Position numbers and translations under genes: made by a program. The notes beneath the pieces are model-generated. The model saw nothing but the letters and a program-made list of their open reading frames with translations, was not told the origin of the DNA and made no database searches. Below, piece after piece: positions 1 through 6,046 of a stretch of 6,046 nt of DNA. Source of the DNA: a bacterium UBP12_UBA5184 (lineage in GTDB: Bacteria > Vulcanimicrobiota > Vulcanimicrobiia > Vulcanimicrobiales > Vulcanimicrobiaceae); contig DHWK01000089.1 in the NCBI GenBank assembly GCA_002413145.1, forward strand, positions 1 to 6,046, given 5' to 3'. Every line of letters starts with the position of its first letter. Position 1 is the stretch's first letter.

Positions 1-1442
1 TGCACCTCGGCTCGTGGCGGCGCGGCGGCGAGCGCGGCGAGGGTCCGCTCTCCTATCGCGAACTCGCGGATACGCTCATCCCATACGTCAAAGACCTCGG
101 GTTCTCGCACCTCGAGCTCTTGCCGATCGCCGAACATCCCTTCGACGGCTCGTGGGGCTATCAGCCGACCGGGATGTACGCGCCGACCAGCCGCTACGGC
201 GCGCCCGACGATTTTCGCGCCTTCGTCGAGCGCGCGCATCGCGCCGGCATCGGCGTCCTGGTCGATTGGGTGCCGGGCCACTTCCCGACAGACGCTCACG
301 GCCTCGGCAACTTCGATGGTACGCACCTCTACGAACACGCCGATCCGCGCAAAGGCTTTCACTACGGCTGGGGCACCTGGATCTATAACGTCGGGCGTAG
401 CGAGGTGGCGAATTTCCTGATCGCGAGCGCGCTCTACTGGCTCGGCGAATTCCACGTCGACGGCCTGCGCGTCGATGCCGTCTCCTCGATGATCTACCTC
501 GATTACGACCGCGATCCGGGTCAGTGGATTCCAAACGAACTCGGCGGTAACGAGAACGTCGAGGCCACGGAGTTTCTCCGCAGGCTCAACCAAACGGTCT
601 ATGCCGAATTCCCCGGCGCGACGACGATCGCCGAGGAATCGACTTCGTGGCCGATGGTTTCGGCTCCGACCTATGCGGGCGGGCTCGGCTTCGGTTACAA
701 ATGGAATATGGGCTGGATGCACGACACGCTCGCGTTCTTCGCGCGCGATCCGCTCTTTCGCGGACATCATCTCGACGAGCTGACCTTCAGCCTGACGTAC
801 GCGTTCAGCGAAAACTACGTCCTGCCGTTTTCGCACGACGAGGTCGTCCATCTCAAGCGCTCGCTGCTCGGGCGGATGCCCGGCGACGACGAAGCACGCT
901 TCGCCTCGCTGAGAACGCTCTACGGTTACCTCTACACCCATCCCGGCAAGAAGCTCTTGTTCATGGGCAACGAGTTTGGGCAAGAGGGTGAGTGGAGCGA
1001 AGCGCGCAGCCTCGACTGGCTCCAACTCGAGGACCCGCGGCATCGAGGACTCTCGACGTTCGTGCGCGATCTCAACCGCCTCTACCACGAAACCCCGGCT
1101 CTGTACGTCTGCGAGTCCGACTGGCAGGGTTTCGAATGGATCGAATGCGAGGATCGCAGCAACGTCGTCGCGGCCTTCCTGCGGCGCGATCCGCAGAGCG
1201 GAACCTTCGTCGTCGTCACCATGAACTTGAGCGGAACCGCCTACGACGGCTATCGCTTCGGCGTCCCGATCGGCGGCCCGTATCGCGAAATCCTCAACAG
1301 CGACGCAGCCACGTACGGCGGACGAAATCGCGGCAATTTCGGGACGGTGAGCGCGACCGAAACGCCGTCGCACGGCAAACCCGTCTCGCTCAAGCTCTAT
1401 CTGCCGCCGCAGTCGCTGCTCGTCCTCGCGCCCGCCCGGTGA
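1..1442 (+). CDS. glgB: 1,4-alpha-glucan branching enzyme GlgB, 5'-truncated by window edge
   Basis: The gene product is glycogen branching enzyme (GH13): it cuts an alpha-1,4 chain and rejoins it through an alpha-1,6 bond during cytoplasmic glycogen synthesis. The first full codon in frame is at position 3 and the TGA stop is at 1440-1442, giving 479 visible residues. The start and the N-terminal beta-sandwich/CBM48 part, about 245 residues by comparison with E. coli GlgB, lie upstream. The visible part opens with HLGSWRR, then LSYRELAD and EHPFDGSWGYQPTG, all typical of GlgB. Region I is DWVPGHF (Asp codon 264). The nucleophile is the Asp of GLRVDAVSSM (codon 474-476), the acid/base Glu lies in AEEST (codons 633-638), and the transition-state Asp is in SHDEVVH (codon 837-839). 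PGKKLLFMGNEF and the C-terminal all-beta domain follow (YREILNSDAATYGG, then SHGKPVSLKLYLPPQS). All catalytic residues are present, so the enzyme should be active. The stop overlaps the glgX start by four bases. Confidence 0.97.
   Translation, partial: HLGSWRRGGERGEGPLSYRELADTLIPYVKDLGFSHLELLPIAEHPFDGSWGYQPTGMYAPTSRYGAPDDFRAFVERAHRAGIGVLVDWVPGHFPTDAHGLGNFDGTHLYEHADPRKGFHYGWGTWIYNVGRSEVANFLIASALYWLGEFHVDGLRVDAVSSMIYLDYDRDPGQWIPNELGGNENVEATEFLRRLNQTVYAEFPGATTIAEESTSWPMVSAPTYAGGLGFGYKWNMGWMHDTLAFFARDPLFRGHHLDELTFSLTYAFSENYVLPFSHDEVVHLKRSLLGRMPGDDEARFASLRTLYGYLYTHPGKKLLFMGNEFGQEGEWSEARSLDWLQLEDPRHRGLSTFVRDLNRLYHETPALYVCESDWQGFEWIECEDRSNVVAAFLRRDPQSGTFVVVTMNLSGTAYDGYRFGVPIGGPYREILNSDAATYGGRNRGNFGTVSATETPSHGKPVSLKLYLPPQSLLVLAPAR
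1439..1442 (+). promoter_or_regulatory. GTGA stop-start overlap, glgB/glgX
   Basis: The GTG start of glgX (1439-1441) shares bases with the TGA stop of glgB (1440-1442). The 20 bases upstream are pyrimidine-rich and hold no GGAG-like sequence. This suggests that ribosomes finishing glgB reinitiate at glgX, keeping the two enzymes in a fixed ratio. The overlap is read directly; the coupling is inferred. Confidence 0.85.
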
Positions 1443-3532
1443 TCGAACGTCGCGGACCGTTCGTCGACGCCGGAGCCTCGGCGCCGCTCGGCGCGAGCTG
1501 GGACGGCGCGGGCGTCAACTTCGCGCTCTTTTCGGCGCACGCCGAAAAAGTGGAGCTGTGTTTGTTCGACGGCAACGGCCGGCGCGAACTCCAGCGCCTC
1601 ACCTTGCCGTCGTACACCGACGAAGTCTGGCACGGTTACGTCCCCAGTGCGAAGCCGGGCTTACGCTACGGATACCGCGTCTACGGACCATACGATCCGC
1701 CCGCGGGCCATCGTTTCAATCCGAACAAGCTGCTGCTCGATCCCTACGCGAGAGCGCTGGCTGGTCCGCTGCGTTGGAGCGACGCGCACTTCGGCTACCG
1801 GGTCGGCTCGGCGCATCCCGAAACGAGCTTCGATCGGCGCGACGATGCCGGGCTGACGCCGAAGTCGGTCGTCGTCGACACGCGCTCGACGGCGCGCGGG
1901 GAACGTCCCGACCGTCCTTGGCGCGACTCGATCCTCTACGAACTGCACGTGCGCGGCTTCACGATGAAGTTTCCGGGCATCCGCGAGCCCCTGCGCGGCA
2001 CGTTTGCGGCGCTCGGCGCACCACAGGTGCTCGATTATCTCGCTCGGCTCGGCGTCACCGCCGTCGAACTGATGCCGGTGCAAGCCTACCTCGACGACCG
2101 ACACCTCGTCGAACGCGGCCTGCGTAATTACTGGGGTTACAATACCATTGCATTTTTCGCGCCGCATCAGGGCTACCTAAGCGAGGGCGACGTCTTCGAG
2201 TTTCGTCGCATGGTCGAGCGCTTCCATGCCGCCGGTCTCGAAGTGCTTCTCGACGTCGTCTACAATCACACCGGCGAAGGCGACCATCTCGGGCCGACGC
2301 TCTCGTTCCGCGGCATCGACAACAAAGCATACTACCGCCTCGCGCAGGACCGGCGCTTCTACGAAAACGCCAGCGGCTGCGGCAACGCCCTCGACCTCGA
2401 ACATCCGCGGGTCGTTCAGCTCGTGATGGATTCACTGCGCTATTGGGCCGAAGTGGTGGGCGTCGACGGTTTTCGCTTCGATCTGTCCACCACGCTGGGG
2501 CGGAGGTCGCATGGTTTCGATCCTAACGCACCTTTTTTCCAAGCGATCGCGCAAGATCCGACCCTCTCGCGACTCAAACTGATCGCCGAACCGTGGGACG
2601 TCGGTGAAGGTGGTTATCAGCTCGGCCGATTCCCGCCCGGCTGGTCGGAATGGAACGACCGTTTTCGCGACGGCGTGCGCCGTTTTTGGCAAGGCGACGA
2701 TGGAGCCCGCGGGGCGCTGTCGTCGGCCCTGACCGGTTCCGCCGAGGTCTTTGCGCACAACGGCCGGCACGTGCGCTCTTCGATCAACTTCGTGACCGCC
2801 CACGACGGCTTCACGCTGCACGACCTCGTCAGCTACAATCACAAGCACAACGAAGACAACGGCGAAGAGAACCGCGACGGGACCGACGCCAATTACAGCT
2901 GGAATTGCGGGGTCGAGGGGCCGGCCGACGATCCCGGCGTGCTGGCGCTGCGCGCGCGGCAGAAACGCAACTTCATTGCGACCGTGCTCTTCTCGCAGGG
3001 CGTTCCGATGCTGCTCGCCGGCGACGAACGCAGCCACACGCAGTACGGCAACAACAACCCCTATTGTCACGACGGTCCGCTCACCTGGATCGACTGGTTT
3101 CCTGAGGACGACCGCGAACTGACCGAATTCGTCCGCGCCGCGATCGCGCTGCGGCGCTCGAGCTCGGCGTTCGCGCGCGAAGTCTTCTTCGAGGGCGCGG
3201 CGCCGGAGGGAAGCAGCCTCAAGGATATCGTCTGGTTACGTTCCGACGGAACCGAGATGAGCGAGGCCGATTGGCGCGATTCGGGGCGGCGATTCGTGGG
3301 CTGTCTCTTCGGCGGCGAGGATCCGCGTCGCCCCACGCCCCTGTGCCTCCTCTACTTCAACGCGCACGACGGCGACATCGCGCTCACGCTGCCCCAGGCG
3401 GAGTTGGGTTGGGATCTTTTGATCGACACCGCCGGGAATCCGCGCGGCAACGTCGCGGAGCCGATCCCCGTTACCGCCCTCACACTGCAGCCGCGTTCGT
3501 TCGCACTGCTACGCTCGCGGCGCAGTCCGTGA
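1439..3532 (+). CDS. glgX: Glycogen debranching enzyme GlgX (GH13, isoamylase type)
   Basis: The product hydrolyses alpha-1,6 branch points, preferring the short stubs left by glycogen phosphorylase, and releases short maltodextrins in the cytoplasm. It has 697 residues, close to the 650-720 usual for GlgX. The GTG start at 1439 forms a GTGA overlap with the glgB stop and places the CBM48 domain (about residues 12-110, with GVNFALFSAHAEKVELCLFD) right after a short N-terminus; no ATG upstream of that domain is available. The GH13 barrel follows: SILYELHVRGFT, NYWGYNTIAFFAP, region I DVVYNHT (272-278), nucleophile Asp348 in GFRFDLSTTL, acid/base Glu384 in LIAEPWDVG, and Asp456 in TAHDGFTLHDL. 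NEDNGEENRDG and LLAGDE are further GlgX marks, and the C-terminal segment with EMSEADW is typical of the family. The related TreX is less likely because no trehalose genes are visible and the neighbours are glgB and malQ. MalQ, encoded next, can use the oligosaccharides GlgX releases. Confidence 0.96.
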   Translation: MIERRGPFVDAGASAPLGASWDGAGVNFALFSAHAEKVELCLFDGNGRRELQRLTLPSYTDEVWHGYVPSAKPGLRYGYRVYGPYDPPAGHRFNPNKLLLDPYARALAGPLRWSDAHFGYRVGSAHPETSFDRRDDAGLTPKSVVVDTRSTARGERPDRPWRDSILYELHVRGFTMKFPGIREPLRGTFAALGAPQVLDYLARLGVTAVELMPVQAYLDDRHLVERGLRNYWGYNTIAFFAPHQGYLSEGDVFEFRRMVERFHAAGLEVLLDVVYNHTGEGDHLGPTLSFRGIDNKAYYRLAQDRRFYENASGCGNALDLEHPRVVQLVMDSLRYWAEVVGVDGFRFDLSTTLGRRSHGFDPNAPFFQAIAQDPTLSRLKLIAEPWDVGEGGYQLGRFPPGWSEWNDRFRDGVRRFWQGDDGARGALSSALTGSAEVFAHNGRHVRSSINFVTAHDGFTLHDLVSYNHKHNEDNGEENRDGTDANYSWNCGVEGPADDPGVLALRARQKRNFIATVLFSQGVPMLLAGDERSHTQYGNNNPYCHDGPLTWIDWFPEDDRELTEFVRAAIALRRSSSAFAREVFFEGAAPEGSSLKDIVWLRSDGTEMSEADWRDSGRRFVGCLFGGEDPRRPTPLCLLYFNAHDGDIALTLPQAELGWDLLIDTAGNPRGNVAEPIPVTALTLQPRSFALLRSRRSP
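3529..3532 (+). promoter_or_regulatory. GTGA stop-start overlap, glgX/malQ
   Basis: The GTG start of malQ (3529-3531) overlaps the TGA stop of glgX (3530-3532). No Shine-Dalgarno is visible in 3509-3528. The arrangement matches the glgB/glgX junction and again suggests translational coupling on one transcript. Confidence 0.85.
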
Positions 3533-5265
3533 GCGAGCGGCGCTCGTTCCACGCCTATCTTCCGCCGGCGCTGCGCGCCGGCCGGCGCGTGTGGGGCATC
3601 GGCGCCAACCTCTACGCGCTGCGCTCGGCGCGGAATTGGGGCGTCGGCGATTTCACCGATTTGTTCGAGCTGGTGGCGCTTGCCGAACGCCTCGGCGCGG
3701 GCATCGTCGGCATCAGCCCGCTGCACGCACTCGACTGGCTCGATTCCGAAAAAGCCAGCCCCTATGCGCCGACGAGCCGCTTCTTCCTCAACCCGCTCTC
3801 GATCGACGTCGAGGCCGTCCCCGAATTCGCCTCGGACGAGGCGGTTCGTGCGCTGGTCGCGAGCGCGGCGTTCCGCGCCGGCTTGGCGCAGGCGCGCAGC
3901 GCGCGCTCGATTCGTTACGATCTCGCCGGCGCGTGCAAGCGAAGCGTCTTGGAGTTGCTCTATAACGCGTTCCGCCGCGACGCCGCGCTCGAACGGCGCC
4001 GCGCCTTCGGACGGTTCTTGATGCGCGGCGGAGCTCGGCTCCGCCGCTTCGCGATCCATCAGGCGCTCGCGGAACACTTCGCCGAAAAGAAGCTTTCACG
4101 GGACGCTTGGCCGGCCGCATTTCGCGATCCGGACTCGCCCGAGGTCGAGCGCTTCGCACGCCAAGCCCACCGGCGCGTCGACTTCTATCGATATCTGCAA
4201 TTCGTCGCCGACGAACAGCTGGCCGCAGTCTCCGAGCGAGCGAAGACGCTCGCGGTCGGCCTCTACCGCGACCTGGCGGTCGGCGTCGATCCCGGCGGCG
4301 CGGACGTCTGGGCCGACCGCGGGCGCTACGTGCTGGAGCAAACGATCGGAGCGCCGCCCGATCTGTTCGGGCCGCTCGGTCAGAATTGGGGGGTTCCGCC
4401 GCTCGATCCGGCCGCACTCGAACGCGCACGCGGCGCGTACTACGGCGCGCTGCTGCGCGCCAACATGACCCACGCCGGCGCGTTGCGCGTCGACCACGTG
4501 ATGTCGCTGCTGCGGCTCTTTTGGATTCCGCTCGGGGCGTCGGCGCTGCAAGGTACGTACGTCCCATACCCGTTCGATCTGCTGCGCGCCGTCACCGCGA
4601 ACGCCAGCAAACGCGCGCGAGCGCTCGTCGTCGGAGAGGATCTCGGAACGGTACCGGTCGGCTTTCGCGAAGCGATGGCGCGCGATTTCGTCTTGTCGTA
4701 CCGCCTCTTGCTGTTCGAGCGCGACGCCGGCGGCCGGTTCCGACCGCCGGAAGCTTACCCGGAACTTGCGCTCGCAACCGCGACGACGCACGACCTCCCG
4801 ACCCTGGCCGGCTGGGTACTCGGCCGCGACGTCGACGCGCGGCGTCAGGCCGGACTCCACTCGGAGGACGAAGCGCTCTCCGCACACGCGTTGCGCCGGC
4901 TCGAAGCGACGTGGCTGCTCGAAGCGCTGTACGTGGCGGGCGAATTAGACGCCGCTGCGGTCGAGGAATTGCATCGCACGCTCGACGCTCGCGTCGCGGA
5001 TGGTCGCGCGTACGCGCCCTTGGTCGCGGGGGCCTACCGCTTCCTGGCACGGAGTCCGGCGCGGATCGTGCTCGTTCAACTGGACGACGTGCTGGGCGAA
5101 CTCGATCAAGTCAACGTGCCGGGGACCTTCGACGAGTATCCCAACTGGCGCCGGAAGAACGCCGTCGCCCTCGAAGCCGTCGCGCAAGACGAACGGGTCG
5201 TGTCGCTCGCAGCGCAAATGAACGCGCTCGTCTCGGGAGGGGCACCCAAATCAAAGCGGTCGTGA
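3529..5265 (+). CDS. malQ: 4-alpha-glucanotransferase MalQ (amylomaltase, GH77)
   Basis: The product transfers alpha-1,4-glucan segments between maltodextrins, releasing glucose and making longer chains that phosphorylase can use. It has 578 residues, between the short (about 500) Thermus-type and the long (about 690) E. coli-type enzymes. The GTG start at 3529 overlaps the glgX stop as GTGA. The first ATG is not until 4021, far past the conserved N-terminus, so GTG is the only sensible start. Motifs in order are NWGVGDF (36-42), SPYAPTSRFFLNP (from Ser77), GAPPDLF (274-280), GQNWGVPPLDP (from Gly284), nucleophile Asp322 in LRVDHVMSLLRLFWIP, acid/base Glu370 in VVGEDLGTVP, Asp422 in TTHDLPTLAGW, and QVNVPGTFDEYPNWRRK near the end (527-543). 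All catalytic residues are intact. The last 16 bases probably overlap the next gene, whose ribosome binding site lies inside this one. Confidence 0.96.
   Translation: MSERRSFHAYLPPALRAGRRVWGIGANLYALRSARNWGVGDFTDLFELVALAERLGAGIVGISPLHALDWLDSEKASPYAPTSRFFLNPLSIDVEAVPEFASDEAVRALVASAAFRAGLAQARSARSIRYDLAGACKRSVLELLYNAFRRDAALERRRAFGRFLMRGGARLRRFAIHQALAEHFAEKKLSRDAWPAAFRDPDSPEVERFARQAHRRVDFYRYLQFVADEQLAAVSERAKTLAVGLYRDLAVGVDPGGADVWADRGRYVLEQTIGAPPDLFGPLGQNWGVPPLDPAALERARGAYYGALLRANMTHAGALRVDHVMSLLRLFWIPLGASALQGTYVPYPFDLLRAVTANASKRARALVVGEDLGTVPVGFREAMARDFVLSYRLLLFERDAGGRFRPPEAYPELALATATTHDLPTLAGWVLGRDVDARRQAGLHSEDEALSAHALRRLEATWLLEALYVAGELDAAAVEELHRTLDARVADGRAYAPLVAGAYRFLARSPARIVLVQLDDVLGELDQVNVPGTFDEYPNWRRKNAVALEAVAQDERVVSLAAQMNALVSGGAPKSKRS
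3574..3589 (+). repeat. Perfect 16-bp palindrome near the malQ start
   Basis: CGCGCCGGCCGGCGCG is fully self-complementary, all G/C, and begins 45 bases after the malQ GTG, on codons 16-21. It could be a coincidence of Arg/Ala/Gly codons. It might alternatively fold or dimerise in a way that affects early elongation. No function is claimed. Confidence 0.5.
4025..4047 (+). repeat. Perfect 10-bp inverted repeat with 3-base loop inside malQ
   Basis: Bases 4025-4034 (GCGGCGGAGC) are the exact reverse complement of 4038-4047, separated by TCG. The stem falls on malQ codons 166-173 (RGGARLRR), a stretch rich in Arg/Gly/Ala. No T-run follows, so it is not a classical terminator. It may be a chance product of GC-rich coding sequence or a pause structure in the mRNA. 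Confidence 0.6.
5235..5242 (+). promoter_or_regulatory. Shine-Dalgarno of the nucleotidyltransferase gene, inside the malQ 3' end
   Basis: GGGAGGGG with the GGAGG core at 5236-5240 is the only strong anti-SD match near any start in this window. Nine bases separate the core from ATC at 5250, which is close to ideal. The core is 21 bases from GTG 5262 and 24 from ATG 5265, both too far. It therefore decides in favour of the upstream, non-standard start. The same nine bases (CGGGAGGGG) recur at 5269-5277, where they encode part of the AGGEG nucleotide-binding loop. Confidence 0.7.
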
Positions 5266-6046
5266 TGGCGGGAGGGGAAGGTTCGCGTTTGCGGCCGCTG
5301 ACGTCGCGCCGCCCCAAACCGCTCGCGCCGATCGCCAACAAGCCGGTGATGGAGCACAGCCTCGACCTGCTTCGCCGCCACGGCGTAAGCGAGATCGTCG
5401 CGACGCTGCACTATCTCGCCGACGAGATCGAAAGTTACTTCGGCGACGGTTCGGCTTTCGGCGTCGCGTTATCGTACGTCGTCGAAGACACGCCGCTGGG
5501 CACGGCGGGCGCCGTCAAACTCGCGGAGCATCTCTTACGCGACGAGCCGTTCCTCGTCATCTCCGGCGACGCGTTGACCGATCTGGACTTGAGCGCCCTC
5601 GTCGACGATCACCGGCGCACCGGCGCGACCGCGACCATCACGTTGCAGCGCGTCACCAATCCGCTCGAATTCGGCGTCGTGATTACCGACGAGCGGAACC
5701 GCATCACGCGCTTCCTCGAAAAGCCCTCGTGGGGTGAGATCTTTTCCGACACGATCAACACCGGAATCTACGTCCTCGATCCGAGCGTCTTCGCTTATAT
5801 GGAAAGCGGCAAGAACTACGACTTCTCCCGCGATCTCTTCCCGCGCATGCTGCACGAGAACAAGCTCGTTCAAGGCTACATCACCGGCGACTATTGGACC
5901 GACGTCGGAAATCTGCAACAGTACCAACAGGCGAATTACGACGCGCTGGAGGGGAAGGTTCGCGTCGTCATACCGGGGCGCGAAGTCGCGCCGGGCGTCT
6001 GGCAAGGTGAAGGCTGCAACGTCGACCCGGCCGCGCAGCTCGTTCC
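5250..6046 (+). CDS. Sugar-phosphate nucleotidyltransferase, mannose-1-phosphate guanylyltransferase-like, 3'-truncated by window edge
   Basis: The product joins a sugar 1-phosphate to an NTP, giving a nucleotide sugar and pyrophosphate. The frame is open from 5250 to the end, with 265 residues visible and no stop. The N-terminus reads (I/M)KAVVMAGGEGSRLRPLT, the nucleotide-binding loop of the NTP_transferase fold, then PKPLAPIANKP. Asp107 in SGDALTDLDL and Asp218 in YWTDVGNL are the expected metal ligands; EKP (157-159) and NTGIYV (170-175) line the sugar site. The segments KPSWGEIFSDTINTGIYVL, DFSRDLFPRML and YDALEGKVRV resemble the GDP-mannose-type family that often continues into a left-handed beta-helix (apparently beginning near residue 245) and then a phosphomannomutase-like domain; those parts are outside the window, so the fusion is inference. 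The RAKP and PFGGKYR signatures of GlgC are absent, so it is not ADP-glucose pyrophosphorylase. The exact sugar and nucleotide are unresolved. The start is argued to be ATC at 5250; GTG 5262 and ATG 5265 are alternatives that would cut into the first beta strand. Confidence 0.9.
   Translation, partial: MKAVVMAGGEGSRLRPLTSRRPKPLAPIANKPVMEHSLDLLRRHGVSEIVATLHYLADEIESYFGDGSAFGVALSYVVEDTPLGTAGAVKLAEHLLRDEPFLVISGDALTDLDLSALVDDHRRTGATATITLQRVTNPLEFGVVITDERNRITRFLEKPSWGEIFSDTINTGIYVLDPSVFAYMESGKNYDFSRDLFPRMLHENKLVQGYITGDYWTDVGNLQQYQQANYDALEGKVRVVIPGREVAPGVWQGEGCNVDPAAQLV

Noticed and set aside
992..1438. The glgX reading frame stays open upstream to 992, which would allow a protein about 149 residues longer.
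   Set aside because: The upstream part is Arg/Ala-rich out-of-frame translation of conserved GlgB sequence. The GTG at 1439 starts GlgX at its normal N-terminus and gives the normal family length.
120..1442. A TTG at 120 as the start of glgB.
   Set aside because: The frame is open and conserved from position 3 (HLGSWRR and LSYRELAD), so TTG 120 is an internal Leu codon. The true start is upstream of the window.
3271..3528. Upstream extension of malQ into glgX by 86 residues.
   Set aside because: The extension is out-of-frame glgX sequence with no MalQ similarity. GTG 3529 gives the expected N-terminus ahead of NWGVGDF.
1439..3532. Calling the debranching enzyme TreX of a trehalose (TreY/TreZ) pathway.
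   Set aside because: TreX and GlgX are close relatives, but no treY or treZ is visible and the flanking genes are glgB and malQ, so GlgX is the better name.
3788..4887. Long minus-strand open frames opposite malQ (259 and 263 codons).
   Set aside because: They are Arg/Ala-rich and without recognisable motifs, and lie opposite a gene with intact catalytic residues. Such frames are routine in GC-rich coding DNA.
5535..6005. A 156-codon minus-strand open frame opposite the nucleotidyltransferase gene.
   Set aside because: It mirrors the strongly conserved plus-strand gene and has no motif or start context of its own.
5250..6046. Naming the fourth gene glgC (ADP-glucose pyrophosphorylase) because it lies beside glgB and glgX.
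   Set aside because: It lacks the GlgC RAKP and PFGGKYR signatures and instead carries PKPLAPIANKP and WGEIFSDTINTGIYVL, as in mannose-1-phosphate guanylyltransferase-like proteins.
1..6046. Searched for tRNA or rRNA genes, CRISPR repeats, insertion-sequence ends, riboswitches and rho-independent terminators.
   Set aside because: None was found. The window is coding throughout, and neither inverted repeat is followed by a T-run.

Overview
The window is a compact run of four same-strand, plus-strand genes with no intergenic space. It is GC-rich (my visual estimate is mid-60s percent, not counted) and uses GTG starts, as expected of a high-GC bacterium. The proteins are typical bacterial glycogen enzymes. 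I cannot place the organism below 'high-GC bacterium'. The gene order and sequence style would fit a poorly cultured soil-type phylum, but that is a guess.

Layout. (1) Positions 1-1442 hold the C-terminal two-thirds of glgB, the glycogen branching enzyme; its start lies upstream of the window. (2) Positions 1439-3532 hold a complete glgX, the glycogen debranching enzyme. (3) Positions 3529-5265 hold a complete malQ, a 4-alpha-glucanotransferase. (4) From 5250 (most likely start) to the window edge runs the N-terminal 265 residues of a sugar-phosphate nucleotidyltransferase. It looks like the mannose-1-phosphate guanylyltransferase type that often continues into a left-handed beta-helix and a phosphomannomutase-like domain.

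The first two junctions are 4-base GTGA overlaps with no visible Shine-Dalgarno sequence, which suggests translational coupling. The fourth gene has a good Shine-Dalgarno inside the end of malQ. That site is correctly spaced for an ATC codon, which sits exactly where this family normally begins with Met. It is too far from the nearest GTG or ATG. This possible ATC start is the most noteworthy observation here.

Working together: GlgB inserts alpha-1,6 branches into glycogen, GlgX removes the short branches left after phosphorolysis, and MalQ recycles the released maltodextrins into longer chains. The nucleotidyltransferase makes a nucleotide sugar, either for a connected glycan pathway or for sugar-phosphate balance; its substrate cannot be settled from this sequence. 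No RNA gene, mobile element, CRISPR array, terminator or stand-alone promoter was seen. I see no sign of a novel system: this is an ordinary glycogen-metabolism operon with a few details worth checking.
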